A DNA stretch of 64,000 nt. Source: Paratinospora sagittata (taxonomy: Eukaryota > Streptophyta > Magnoliopsida > Ranunculales > Menispermaceae). A program made the translations under genes and the position numbers. The stretch spans positions 8,087,019 through 8,151,018 of the forward strand of contig CM069608.1 of assembly GCA_035771175.1 (NCBI GenBank), read 5' to 3'. This document shows positions 9,277-20,762 of the stretch, piece after piece. The notes beneath the pieces were generated by a model, which searched no databases, was not told the DNA's origin, and saw only the letters and a list, made by a program, of their open reading frames with translations. The stretch's first letter is position 1. Every line of letters starts with the position of its first letter.

Positions 9277-10560
9277 ATGTCACCAAAAACAACAAAGAGA
9301 GGTCGTTTGAAATAACAAAGCTCGCAAAGAAGAAGGCCGACGGCTTCGGAGAGACGACGACGCAAGTCACCACCACCATCCCTTGTTATACATGAAAAAG
9401 AAGAACAACAATCTAAAGAAGAACCTACGCAGGTTGGGGTAAGAGGGAGAAGGAAACGATGGTGTATTGAAGGGTCCTTGCCCCGGGGGACCTACTGATC
9501 CTTCAGTCCTCACCCATTTCAAGGGGCATGTAGCATACTACGTGTGAAAAAATCAAGTATATCACTCTCGTAACTTAATTTAAATTAAATTGAGGTTATG
9601 ATTAAATTTAAATATTGGTAGATTCTTACAATTTTTTGTTTATTAGCTTAGAAACGGCATATACAAAAGTGTCGAAACAACGGGGCAAAGTTAGCTTCTT
9701 GGGACCTCAGTGAACATCCCGAGAGAGAGAGTAATGGAGATAGTTACTAACACTGGTCTTCATCATTTGGTGGCTTGTACTTATAGTTGTGCCAACAAGA
9801 CGTTGATAGTTGCTTTCATGGAGAGGTGTCAACCCGAGACTAATTCATTTCACCTACCATTCGGTGAAATGACCATTATACTGGACGATGTAATGGTCTT
9901 GCTTAGGATTTCAACATTGGGCACGACAGTGAATGAAGATGCACTGAGCAATGCAGAAGCAGTGATCATACTTCAAGAAGCTCTGGGGGTTTCGTCGCAA
10001 GAGGCATTTAATGAGGTGAATAAGAAAAGAGGTCAATCGGTTCGATTGGATTAGTTGCTAAAAAATTTTTGATCAAAGCTTTAAGGAAACCAACAATATC
10101 CTTTCGCCGAGCATACTGCGAGAGCATATCTTTTATTCATCCTAGGTTGCACTCTTTTCACGGACAAGAGTGGTACAAGGGTGAACATAATTTACTTGCC
10201 ACTATTGATAAATCTGGATGAGGTTAGCAATTTCGCATGGGGAGCTACTTGTCTGACGCATCTGTATCGTCAGTTGGGATGTGCCACGAGATATCACGTG
10301 CAACAGATTACGGGCTACCTGACATTACTTGAAGTATAAATATTTTTATCATTTTGGTTTAACTAAATTAAACTTGAAATAAATATGTTTGTGTTATAGT
10401 AATTGTTTTTCTTATATTTGGTAGGCATAGATATACGAGCACTTCCCCTTCGTGAGACTACACATAAATCGTGGATATAAGAACAATCTCCCATGTGCCA
10501 TGAAGTGGAAACCTCGCACATTAATGCCAATGAACAAAAATTTACAAGTATAACATTTGT
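9277..10560 (+). pseudogene. Plant mobile domain (PMD) gene of the MULE
   Basis: It begins at ATG 9277 with a Lys/Arg-rich leader, then TDPSVLTHFKGHVAYYV, the usual PMD entry. After an intron comes VMEIVTNTGLHHLV, then FHLPFGEMTIILDDVMVLL (PMD core), ARAYLLFILGCTLFTDKSG, IIYLPLLINLDEV and WGATCLTHLYRQLG. An intron with GAA|GTATAA and TAG|GCA borders precedes IYEHFPFVRLHINRGY. PMD is known from the Arabidopsis nuclear proteins MAIN and MAIL1 and from transposons; its biochemical role is unsettled. Several stops stand where Trp is conserved (TGG to TAG), and there are frameshifts near 9480 and 10080-10100, so this copy is dead. Confidence 0.85.
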
Positions 10561-10566
10561 TGTAAG

Positions 10567-10710
10567 TTCGAAAACAAAAAAAAGAAAGAAAAAAAAACTA
10601 CAATCCTCATTAATTGTTTCTATGGTTGCTATATTGTGAATTGTACCGATAAAATGTAAAATCCTATCTAGGTATGGGGTGTCTCAACCCTTAGTGCACG
10701 ATAGATGGTA
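10567..10710 (-). pseudogene. 3' tail of the transposase-OTU gene, cut off by gypsy
   Basis: Minus-strand reading continues the OTU C-terminus past the gypsy insertion (YHLSCTKG, a TGA at a likely Trp, DTPYLDRILHF). Rejoining at the TGGTA duplication restores the frame. It ends against the PMD 3' end. Confidence 0.65.
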
Positions 10711-11480
10711 TGTAACACCCCGTAAATGTAATTAAATACATACGTTGCCGTACACGTATATCGAGATGTATAATACACGTATTTTATACGTAGGAGCCAA
10801 ATATACGTGTGTATGATTAGTAAAGAAGATGATACCTATGGGATCATCTTCTATGGGTACTTACAAGTTAAACATTGGAGTTGATGTAAATTGATTGGGT
10901 TGGTTAATTAAATATGTGAATTGAGTGTATAGAAGAAGAAAAAGAGGAATAAAGGAAGGGAAAAATAAAATAACAATTTACTGTTCATTTGCGGATACTG
11001 TTCATGAAACAATACCATGAACAAAAAAAATGAAGGAAGTTGCAGAAGGAAGAAAGAGGAAGGACTGAGAAGAAGGAGAAGAAAAAAAGGGGAAACGCGC
11101 GATTCGCGCGAAATTCGGACCTGCGGTAAGTGATTTTCACTTTCTTTCTTCGTGAAATTACTATCTAAGCTAGATGGAACGATTCTAGCGGACTAATTTT
11201 AGCTATGGGAGTCGTTTTACGGCGTTTTCAAAAATTGGGATTTTGACCCAATGTGAATGAAAATCCACTAGAAAGGTAGAAAAACACTCCTTAGACGGTA
11301 GGGACCCCGAATATGTGGTTAGATTCCATTTCATGAGTTTTGGAGACCGTTTGACAATTTTAATACAATTTACATGTTTCGAATGAATAATGACGAATAG
11401 TACTATAAACAGTGATGTAAATAGTGAACAATGACAGTAATGTAAATAGTGAACAGTGATGTGAATGAACAGTGATTTGA
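10711..11480 (+). repeat. 5' LTR fragment of the gypsy element
   Basis: Aligns by eye with the complement of the solo LTR from 16900 down to about 15940: TATCGAGATGTATA, the TTTTACGGC block, AGATTCNATTTNATG and the CAGTGAATAG repeats. Beyond 11480 the match is lost and no primer site was found, so the rest of this LTR seems deleted. Confidence 0.7.
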
Positions 11481-13269
11481 AAGCATAGAATCGTAGAGAA
11501 CTGAATTCCGAACGTTTCTATACTATGGCTCAGTGGCTACTCAGAATGCGAAATGAGACTCCTTAAGGGAGGTCTCGAGTTAGATTCTGGGGGAGGCCCT
11601 TTACTATTTACGAGTGAATAGTGGGGGCAAATGATCTCGGTACAAGAGACGTCCTTGTGTGGCGGTGGCTATACCGGGATGGGACAATATTATGGATCCA
11701 TAATAGTTGGCGTTCGCCCCGAGGGGAAAAGAGACTCTCCTATCTTAACTGGAAGTCTGATAATAGACGGAGCAAAGAATTTGCTACTCTGAGTGGAGAC
11801 CATCTTAGAGAATGATTACTTCGCTGAAAATGATAAAGCACGTTAGCTAAGTTTAAGCTAACTGATGAAAAGAGATGATAGAAAATTTGGTTAAGGACTC
11901 TTGAGACGATTAAGGCATGAGATTTGTATAAGGGCTTCTATCATCATACTGAAATCGATTTAAGGCATGAGAAAGTTTATCGTGTTACAAGTAGTGACAT
12001 GCCTAACCGTAAAATTGGTATAGTTTATTTTTGGAATGATCACTATGGATACTCTGAAGAATGATAGGATCTAGAATAAAGTTTGGGATCCTATACGGCA
12101 GGTTTGCTAATTGTTGGGTTATAAATATATACGCAGGTTGTGAAGCAGGCTATAAATTGTGGGTCAACCAAAGCTGCAGTGAAATTGTTACCCCAACAAT
12201 AGTGATATAGCTTGTACCGCCGTTAGAAGCTGAATTATCAACACCAATTTTAGGTAAAAAGATAAATAAGTAATGTAAGGACATGTTGGGGCAAGAATAT
12301 GAAATTCAAGATAAGCGAACATTTGAGTAAGGTTGAGATTTTGGCAGTATTCGTGACTCAAATTTGGTTAGTACCTGACCCAATAAAAATGGGAAAAAAG
12401 AAGTGATGTTAAATAATTATGAAAACTAGAAGTGGTTTCCCTTGCCTGAGCAGGAGTCACAGACTGAGTAAATTGTATCTCGACCTATAATTGTCTATTA
12501 TCAATCTAAAAAAAAAAGACACAGGAGGTGTTAGTCTCCAGTTAGTCGATATGGAATGCCCCAATCTTTTTATCAATGTGACTCCACCAGATTTTAGAGA
12601 ATAAATTATAGTAAATGAAAGACCAGATCCAAAGATTAGTAAGACGTTGATAACATGTATGATCAAGATTTTGTTATTGTGTATATTCTGATGTATTGTT
12701 GGATATACCTGGTCTTGTACCTCTAGTGATATGGTAGACAGATTGTATTATCTTTTGTTATTATAGTAGATCATTGATTGTGAGCATGTCTACACGAGAA
12801 AGAATCTACCTTGTTATGGTTAGCAAGGAATAAATATGAGGGTCATCAAGTAATTATGGGCTTTAGAATATGAAAATTTTGGAAGTGGATGCTTTGTTGG
12901 GTATGAGTGGCTGGTCACCTCTCATGTCAGGTGGAGCGTCTCTTCGAAAAGAAGTAATATTCTGAATAAGTGAAAAATCCTCATTTTGAATCTCGAGGAA
13001 TTTATACCCTCAAAATCTTCTATCTAAGATAGTTATTGACGAGAAAATGGAGAATATGGCTAGTACAAAGCCATTTAGAGTAATGTCATAAGGCATGCAG
13101 TTGATTAAAATTCTTGTGGTGAGCTGGTATATTGAAGTATTCTTTGATGAATTGTTAAACTTGCTACCTGGACAGGAGATTGATAGCATATAAAACTGCT
13201 GCCAGTATAATATGTATCTCCATTCCTTCATATAAAGAGTACCTGAAGAAGTGTGAGAATTTAAGGTGT
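11481..13269 (+). other. Decayed gypsy interior (gag/protease position)
   Basis: By position this should be gag and protease of the gypsy element, but no motif is readable; stops are dense in all frames. Confidence 0.4.
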
Positions 13270-14590
13270 AGGTAAATTTATTATCCTTGATATGCCACCT
13301 TGGAGAGCAGTTGTGCTAATATGGAAAGAAGGTATAGTGAAATATGTTTAAGTATGAATTACTGTTAACTGAGCAAGGTAACAATAAAGAATAAATACCC
13401 TTCACAATGGATAGATGGTTGAATTCGATTAACTACATGGAGCCAAACTTTCTTTAAGATCATTTTGAGATCTAGGCACTATCCGTTAAGAATTTGAGAA
13501 AAGAATGTAATGCAGACTATTTTAAGACAAGATATGGATATTATGAAATTTTGGTAACATTGATTAATGTGTCAATCACGTTTATAGGATTGATGCAGTG
13601 GATATATGAACCATATCTTGATTATCACATAGTCTTCGATGAGGATATATGAACTTGTTCCAAGAAATGAGAAGAGCAGGAATAGCACCTCAGAATTATC
13701 TTGTAGTCACTGAGAGAGCACCGATTGAGTGCCAAGCTCAGTGAATATGATTAAGATGAGAATATTTGGATCACATGACTAGTTTAAATAGTATCTTTAA
13801 GGATGTTGGGCAGGTCAAAGTGATCATAGAACTGTTAAAACTGAATGATGGAAATCAGAAGTTCTCTGGTATTATTTGTATGTTATAGAAAGTGCGTGGA
13901 AAGATTCTTGAAGCTATCTGTTCCACTCACGAAACTACACCAGACGAATGTTATATAATGTGTGGACCGTTGTGCATGGGGAAACTCTCATAGTATTACA
14001 TGTTATTACTATTTTCAGAACTTGGAAGTAATTGTGATTGATGAATATCACGTCCAGATCTGGGTTGTGCATTGATACAAAAGGATATGTTACTTACAGA
14101 TATTTGGTAGTGCACAAGAATAACTATCCTAAGAGTGAATAAAACTTATTTGGTAGTGATTTGATGAAAGCATTGCCTCTATAATAAAAGGTCACACTAT
14201 CTTCAGATTTTAAGAGTCTGAAGTAATTATTTGAAAGGAAAGAAACTGAATATGAGGTAATGAATGTGGCAAGAATTCCCGAAGGATTTGATTTTATATT
14301 GAATTCTTATCCTGGGAAATTCCACTATGTTGCTGAGGCATTGAGCAGGAAACAGGCTGAAACTGGAGTAACATCTATCAGTTAACCATAAATGGAGATT
14401 GTTTGTGAGTGAGAGTTACAGTTATGAGTGTAGTACTCCATGTGTTGATATTTGTGCTCGAATGCATGTTCAGCTAATTGATACTCATATTCAGAGAGTA
14501 AGATTTATGATGAGACGAGTATGATATCCGTATGAAAGATTATGGAATTGGTAAGATGGATTGTATTAATTAAAGATGGGATTCAAATGG
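13270..14590 (+). pseudogene. Gypsy pol remnant (RT, RNase H, integrase zinc region)
   Basis: In shifting frames one reads NKVTIKNKYP, then LRSRHYPLRI and TRYGYYEILVT (RT core), then NYPKSE and DFKSLK...LFERKE (RNase H), then PGKFHYVAEALSRK (RT/RNase H end). A last stretch resembles the entry to the integrase zinc domain. Nearly every frame is peppered with TAG, TGA and TAA at positions that are Trp, Arg or Gln in the family, the pattern expected from C-to-T decay of methylated DNA. The integrase core is absent. Confidence 0.8.
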
Positions 14591-14763
14591 TATCTTATGG
14601 GTTATGGGTAGAAATGATACCATTTGGATGATTCTCATGATAGTCTATGGTTCATTTCAGTGTTTACATTGAGAGCTTAAGTGCATGGATAAATGCTCTT
14701 GCGGACGCATTTTGATGGACGTTTATTGTTGCTCAATTTGACTTAGAAACCCCGTATAACCAC
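14591..14763 (+). repeat. Gypsy 3' LTR, part 1
   Basis: Matches the interior of the solo LTR (for example TGATTCTCATGATA and TTGTTGCT) and stops at ACCAC, where the solo LTR was inserted. The first half of this LTR is missing. Confidence 0.75.
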
Positions 14764-15340
14764 TGTCACGACGCCCTTGACGTAGGCTGACGTCATGACC
14801 GGCACAGCATATTATACACTGTACATACCCGTATACAGTATACAATACACTGTCAGCCTTCACGTACTCTCACAAACCTTCCATGTATGTACAGTAATTT
14901 TTTTTTTTTTCTAATAGACCACAAATCAAATCCAGATATCTATAATCATCCCAATTATTCACACATCACATTTTCATTTCCTCACCAAATATCTTAAGTT
15001 ATATATATGCCCACACATCCCATCTAGATGATAATACATATATATATATATAATGTGTGATAAGTATACATATCAAAATAACAAAAAGTTATTTCCTCCA
15101 AGCAGACATACACATACCAGACTCACTCACAGAGTGTCCTTTTTCCTTCGACTCAATACCTGAAATATTGGAGGAAATGGGGTGAGCAAACAACAGCTCA
15201 GTGAATATAGTTCTTGAGATGACAATTATATACATTTAGAGAAATATGACATTTAAAATCATTTCAAACATTTATGCAACACATGCATCATTCAATGAAT
15301 ATATTGTACATGTCAACATCATAAATTTCATGATTTTCAA

Positions 15341-15540
15341 TAACATAATGCACAATCTCCCTCCTCCGCAAGGCAAGAGAGCGGGTCTAACCCTTGTATG
15401 GTCGTACAAGGTAGACACAACTTCTCATGACCCAATTCAATAACACCATGCACAATCTCCCTCCTCCGCAAGGCACGAGAGCGGGTCTAACCCTTGTATG
15501 GTCGTTACAAGGTAGCCACAACATCTCATTACCCAATTAA
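15341..15540. repeat. 100-bp tandem duplication in solo LTR
   Basis: Two copies of a block starting near TGCACAATCTCCCTCC and containing CTAACCCTTGTATGGTCG; the equivalent host LTR region at about 17140-17240 has one copy. Confidence 0.85.
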
Positions 15541-15929
15541 CAGTCATTTCAAGGATCGCAACCCTTGTTAGGACAGACCTAACGAAATGACAATGAGGAA
15601 TCGCAAAGCCTCATCATTACAAACTCCAATGCTAAAATCAGTTTACATGATCCATAAAACTCAATGCCTTATATATAATATCACATGCGTACAATCAAAC
15701 AGTTTATATGCGTACAATGTCATACAAGAACCAAATCAAGAAAACTATACTCACAGTGGTTACACGGGTTTTCTAATTCAACTGCTAAAATCAAGCAACA
15801 ATAGGGCTTCCTCAAGAGCGTTTCTCCATGCCCTTAAGCTCTCGATTTAAACACTGAAATGACCATAGATTATCATGAGAATCATCATTTACCATTTCGG
15901 TAGCTACTAAAATATCAACTCACTGTTCA

Positions 15930-16126
15930 TAGTACTATTCATTTTTTTTACTATTCACTTTTTACTATGCACTATTCACTATTACTATTCACTATTACTA
16001 TTTACTTTTACTATTCACTATTCACTATTCACATTTACTATTCACTATTTACATTTACTGTTCACTATTCACTATTCACTATTTACATTTACTATTTACT
16101 ATTTACTATTTATTTTTACTATTCAT
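15930..16126. repeat. TATTCAC-type short tandem repeats
   Basis: Dozens of 7- to 9-bp units built on TTCACTAT and TTTACTAT within the LTR. A shorter version is present, complemented, at 11390-11480. Confidence 0.85.
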
Positions 16127-16905
16127 CCGAAAGATGTAAATTGTATTAAAATTGTCCAACGGCTCCAAAAATCATAAAATTGAATCTAACCACATATTCG
16201 GGTTTCTAACAGTCCAGGGAGCATTTTCTACCATTCTAGCGGAGTTTCATTCACGTTGGGTCCAAAACCCCAATTCTTGAAAATGCCGTAAAACGGCTCC
16301 CACGACAAAAATTACTTCGCTAGAAATGTTACATCTAGCTTAAATATCAATTTTACAAAGAAAAGGAGTGAAAATCACTTACCGCAAGTCCCGATTTCGC
16401 GTGATTTCCGAGTTTTCCCTTCCGTTCTTCTTTCCTTCTTTCCTCTGTTTCTTTCCTTTCGTCTGCAACTCCTTCTGCAATTTCTTCTTCTTCCTATTTG
16501 TTTTTTTTATGTTATTTTATTGTTATTTTTTTATTCTAGTTGCATCCCACGTTGGATGCAACTAGAAAGGTTTTATTTTTTTATTTTTCTTTTATTTTTA
16601 TTATTATTATTTTTTTTTTTTTAGATTTATATATACAAATGATTCCATGCACCGTGACTCCCTTTATTAACTAACTCCTCCATCAAATTTCATTAAATTC
16701 ATTCAGTCATAATCAAATCCACATTTTTATTAACCAACCCCATAAATTAATCAATTTACTTCAACTCCATCTCATAATTTTATTTATGTACTAATCATAC
16801 ACGCGTATATTTAGCGCATACGTATAAAATACGTGTAGTATACATCTCGATATACGCGTACTTCAACGTATGTATTGACTTAAAATTGCGGGGTGTTACA
16901 ACCAC

Positions 16906-17832
16906 TGTGAGTATAGTTTCCTTGATTTGGTTCTTGTATGGCATTGTACGCATATAAAATGTTTGATTGTATGCACGTTATATTTATATATAATGCATTG
17001 AGTTTTATGGATCATGCAAACTGATTTTAGCAATTGGAGTTTGTAATGATGTCATTTCGTTAGGAATTAGACCCGGATGAGGTTTGGAGTCCTCATTGTC
17101 AGTAGGTCTGTCCTAACAAGGGTTGCGATCCTTGAAATGACTGTGAATTGGGTAATGAGAGGCTGTGACTACCTTGTAACGGCCATACAAGGGTTAGACT
17201 TGCTCTCTTGCTTTGAGGAGGAGGGAGATTGTGCATTGTGTTATGGAAAACTCATGCAATTTATGTTGTTGACATGTATAATATATTCGTTGAATGATGC
17301 ATGTGTTGAATAAGTGTTTGAAATGATTTTAAATGTCATATTTCTCTAAATGTATATAATTGTCATCTCAAGAACTATATTCACTGAGCTGTTGTTTGCT
17401 CACCCCATTTCCTCCAATATTTCAGGTATTGAGTCGAAGGGAAAAGGAAAATCCGTGAGTGATAATCACGTGAGTCTTCGTCTGGTATGTGTAGGTATGC
17501 TTGGAGGAAATAGCTTATATTTTTGTTATTTTACTTATCACACATTATATATGTATGTATTATCATCTAGATGGGGTGTGTGGGCATATATATAGCTTAA
17601 TATATTGGATGATGAAATGAAAATGTGATGTGTGAATGAATGGAATGATTATAGAGATCTATATTGGATTTGATTTGTGGTATATTAGGAAAAAAAAATT
17701 TCTGATAAAATTGGTAATGATTGTGAGACTACGTGAAGGCTGACAGTGTATTGTATACTGTATACGGGTAAGTATAGTGTATAATATACTATGCCGGTCA
17801 TGACGTCAGCCTACGTCAGGGACGTCGTGACA
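16906..17832 (+). repeat. Gypsy 3' LTR, part 2
   Basis: Continues the LTR after the solo-LTR insertion (TGTGAGTATAGTTTCC onward) and ends GACGTCGTGACA at the TGGTA duplication. Confidence 0.82.
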
Positions 17833-18648
17833 TGGTACTTCGCTCAATTTGCAGCAACGGGTGGCACTGAACTTGTTGAGGCCAAAATAACCTGTCAATG
17901 AAAAATTATCAATGTTAATCACCTAGACAAGGCAAATCATAGATTGCTATACATTAACAAGTATAACACAATACATAATGTTTTTATACCTGCACAAAGT
18001 GGCACTCACTCACGAACCCCATAGCAAATAGTCGTCTCTGCGATACCGGAACAGGTTCACTATTTAGTATAAGAAATGTAAAACATTGTTGCGCTAAGAT
18101 AAGTACAAATGTCAGGTTGTACATTTGCAATCAAGTGACCCATCTCAGCCATTGTCATCCAAGCACAGGACGGTATTGGGATCTCATGACAATCAAGTGC
18201 CTTCATTATTTCATCAACTCTGCCACTATACTGAAAAACGACCTCGTAGTAATCCTTGAAACTCGTGAGTTCCTCTAAGAGCTCTTGCCCAACTCTTTTC
18301 CATTCACCTTCCCCATAACCCAAAAAAAATGACAATTGATCGATAACCACAATGCCCATCGGCCTGCACACCTTCCCCATTCACCTGCTGAATGTAAGCT
18401 TTCAGAGCAGCTAAAAATTGATTTATATACTTATATGAGTCATGGTTCCTTGTCCTATGAACCTTAGGTGGTCGTGGTCGCTTACCCTTAGTCACCGTGT
18501 TTTTAGGGGAGCAACTGTCTTGCTGGGATAAGACATGTTCAAATAATGATGAATCTCTCTTGGTTGGCTTATCAACTTTCAAACTCAGCCTTCCCCGAGT
18601 ATTTCTTTCTATGGCGGGCTCAGTGATCACTGTAGATGATGGCTTGGA
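17833..18648 (-). pseudogene. OTU-type cysteine protease part of the MULE protein
   Basis: Read on the minus strand: a basic linker (RGRLSLKVDKPTKRD), SSLFEHVLSQQDSC, DSYKYINQFLAALKAYI, then VQADGHCGYRSI, the OTU nucleophile motif (Asp-Gly-x-Cys). Next come WMTMAEMGHLIAN and LSATMF, then, after a slip, LFAMGFVSECHFVQ with the candidate catalytic His, and finally VPPVAAN. A likely intron borders CAG|GTATAA at about 17990. OTU proteases cut ubiquitin chains; what one does in a transposon protein is not known to me. Frameshifts lie near 18310-18380 and 18060, and a stop replaces a likely Trp at 17848. Removing the adjacent foldback element places this in frame with the transposase. Confidence 0.8.
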
Positions 18649-18899
18649 TGTAATACTCTGTATTTCACAAAAAAAAAAAAATTAAAAAAAATTTATTATT
18701 TGGGCAACGCCCGAACGTTCAGGCGCATGCCAAAACGTTATGCCAGAACGTTCTGTCATGAGCCTGAACATTCTGGCATGCGCCTAAACGTTCTAGCATG
18801 CGCCTAAACGTTCTAGCGTGCGCCTGAACGTTCGGGCGTTGCCCAAATAGTTAATTTTTTAAAATTTTTTTTTTTTTTTGTGAAATACAGGGTATTACA
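18649..18899. mobile_element. 251-bp foldback MITE with AACGTT repeats, TSD TTGGA
   Basis: Ends are TGTAATACTCTGTATTTCAC and the near-exact inverse GTGAAATACAGGGTATTACA, flanked by perfect TTGGA (18644-18648, 18900-18904). The centre is a run of about 20-bp units built on GCGCCTGAACGTTCTGGC, each with a palindromic AACGTT, which itself folds (TTTGGGCAACGCCC at one side, GGGCGTTGCCCAAA at the other). It splits the transposase from the OTU segment of the MULE gene. Confidence 0.85.
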
Positions 18900-18904
18900 T
18901 TGGA

Positions 18905-20682
18905 TATCTCTCTCAACCTCTTAAGCATTTTTCTTCTCCCAGATGTGTCACATTACTCGAACTCCCTACAAAAGACCTCGATCTCCTCATGGCATTGTAA
19001 TTGGTCTTGGGACTCTTGAACAAGGAGAAGCATATCCAATTTCTTCCAATGTGCATCCACCAAAGTAGTAAGGATGGGCTGACTTTCTTTGTGATATTTA
19101 AAGATCTCATGTGCACAAGGTAACCCATGAGTTTTTCTCAACACGCAGCGACAAGTAGAAGTTTCAAAATCTATCTCCTTGAAACGTTCACATTCATTCT
19201 TAATTTTTTCGATTGCATAAATCGAGACAACCCCTCACAAGTGCCCATATATAAGTCCTCTATGGACGTGTTTTGTGGTAAATAAGCTTTTCTCAAAAGA
19301 TGACGATATCTCGGTATGTTGCAAAATTAACAAAGAATGTATTGTGATCCAGCTACTCTCAAACGTTCCCTGTGAAGGACCCAAGTGTTTCTTCAACTTT
19401 GCATGTGCACTTTCGGCCCGGTTAGTTGTGACATTGCCAAAATGCATGATATCATTTGTCCAAGCTGCCACAAATCTTTCCTTGTGGTTCAACAGCCACT
19501 CATTGTATAGATAGAGAAGGAGTATAGCGTAAGCTTTACAAGATTTTGAATGCACTTTCCAATGCTCTTCATACTGCTCCTTTGTCTCTGAATCCACCAA
19601 ACCATGCCATATGCCCATGAATTTCATATGGTTGTTGCTATCCTTGAACAACAATTTCGATTTCGCCAGCACATTCTTGTTAATGTGACAACTGCACAAC
19701 AAATTTCTAACATTTGGAAAAACAATATTCACTGCATTCATCAGGGTCAATTCTCTATCAGTAAGAAAAATCTTTGGTTGTGGCCACCCTTCTACTAGAT
19801 CCTTCAACTTCTCAAGTGCCCATATGTAGCTCTCTTGTTGCTTATTCTCCATGAATACATTCGCCACCGAAAATGTGAGATGAGTTGATGTAACGCCAAC
19901 TATCTCAAGTAACGAATATCGATAGATATTTGTCTTATACGTGCAATCCATTATCAAAACTTTAGGAAAGCAACGTAACAAGTTGACCGATACTGGATGT
20001 GCTAAAACAACCCCTGTACATGATCAGTGTTTTCGTCAAACTTGTGCCACTCGATGTATTGTTCTTCAGCTAACTTCGTTATCAAATATTGCATCTGAGA
20101 CCTCTCACCGTGTTCCAACAATTTATACTTGTTACGTGCATTGTGTATGATCTTCAGTGTAGATGCATTGTCTGCATCCCTTCCCTTTAGAGCATTCAGT
20201 ATATCTCTGGGCCTTGCTTGACTTCTGCTCATATCCACAAGCATTTCCATCTCATCCTTTGTCAGTCGGCTCGTGTAAGAGTGTCCTTCTATCCAATCAG
20301 CAAGTGGATGATTATGAGTGCCGCAATCCACTTTTATTATCCAATCGTCATCAGTGGCCAATTTTTGCCCCCATAATAAGAATGGACAATTACACTTCTT
20401 CGATGAGGTTTCATCGACTTTCTTCTTCCTTGTGTCTTTCAAATTATACACACCGTACCTCTCACGGGCAAGCTTGATTCTCGGTCGCCTACCCTTCGTC
20501 CCCCTGCATCTGAGCTCTTGATAACGATAACAAAACCATTTGCACGGCCTACTTCCCTAGTCCATGCAATAAGTTCGGCCTTACTCTTAAACACAATATC
20601 GGTTGTAAACTCATCAGTGTAGTCTCGAACTAACACCAACTCATTGCCAACAATTTTGGATTCATCAAATCCCTCGTTATCC
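18905..20682 (-). pseudogene. MULE transposase (FAR1-type zinc domain, DDE, SWIM)
   Basis: From the N-terminus: ELVLVRDYTDEF and FKSKAELIAWTREVGRANGF; a FAR1/WRKY-GCM1 zinc domain ending CPFLLWGQKL and CGTHNHPLADW; then the MULE domain with VLIMDCTYKTN (Asp), FLTDRELTL (Asp), LLCSCH (CxxH) and TTNRAESAHAK (Glu); then a SWIM finger (ETSTCRC...GLPCAHEIF). The three acidic residues of the DDE site are all present in one 248-codon frame (19235-19981). Frameshifts near 20445, 19990 and 19200 and a stop near 18955 kill the gene. The exon begins after a splice acceptor at about 20682; a probable first exon lies at 21119-21287. Confidence 0.88.
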
Positions 20683-20762
20683 TGATGAATTACAACTCAA
20701 TATTAGTATTACATACAAAATTAAATAAGAAAACAAAAAAAAACCTTAAAAAAACACCAAAA

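Larger units (their letters stand above)
14764..16900 (-). mobile_element. Solo LTR (gypsy family), TSD ACCAC
   Basis: A 2.1-kb minus-strand LTR. The complement starts TGTAACACCCCG and ends GTCGTGACA, and it has perfect ACCAC copies at 14759-14763 and 16901-16905. It belongs to the same family as the LTR it interrupts, in the opposite direction. It contains a 100-bp tandem duplication (15341-15540) absent from the host LTR, and a long CTATTCAC-type repeat (about 15930-16126). No interior remains, so it is an LTR-LTR recombination product. Confidence 0.88.
10711..17832 (+). mobile_element. Decayed Ty3/gypsy element, TSD TGGTA
   Basis: Starts TGTAACACCCCG and ends ACGTCGTGACA, with perfect TGGTA copies at 10706-10710 and 17833-17837. 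It holds the first part of a 5' LTR, a heavily mutated pol, and the second part of a 3' LTR that a solo LTR interrupts. Integrase core and the first half of the 3' LTR are deleted. It sits in the OTU coding region of the MULE, so it is younger than the MULE. Confidence 0.85.

Noticed and set aside
15967..16149. 60-codon Tyr/Phe-rich ORF
   Set aside because: Product of the TATTCAC tandem repeats in the solo LTR.
18712..18846. CRISPR-like array of ~20-bp repeats
   Set aside because: The units are contiguous and palindromic, without unique spacers, and sit inside a foldback transposon in a plant genome.
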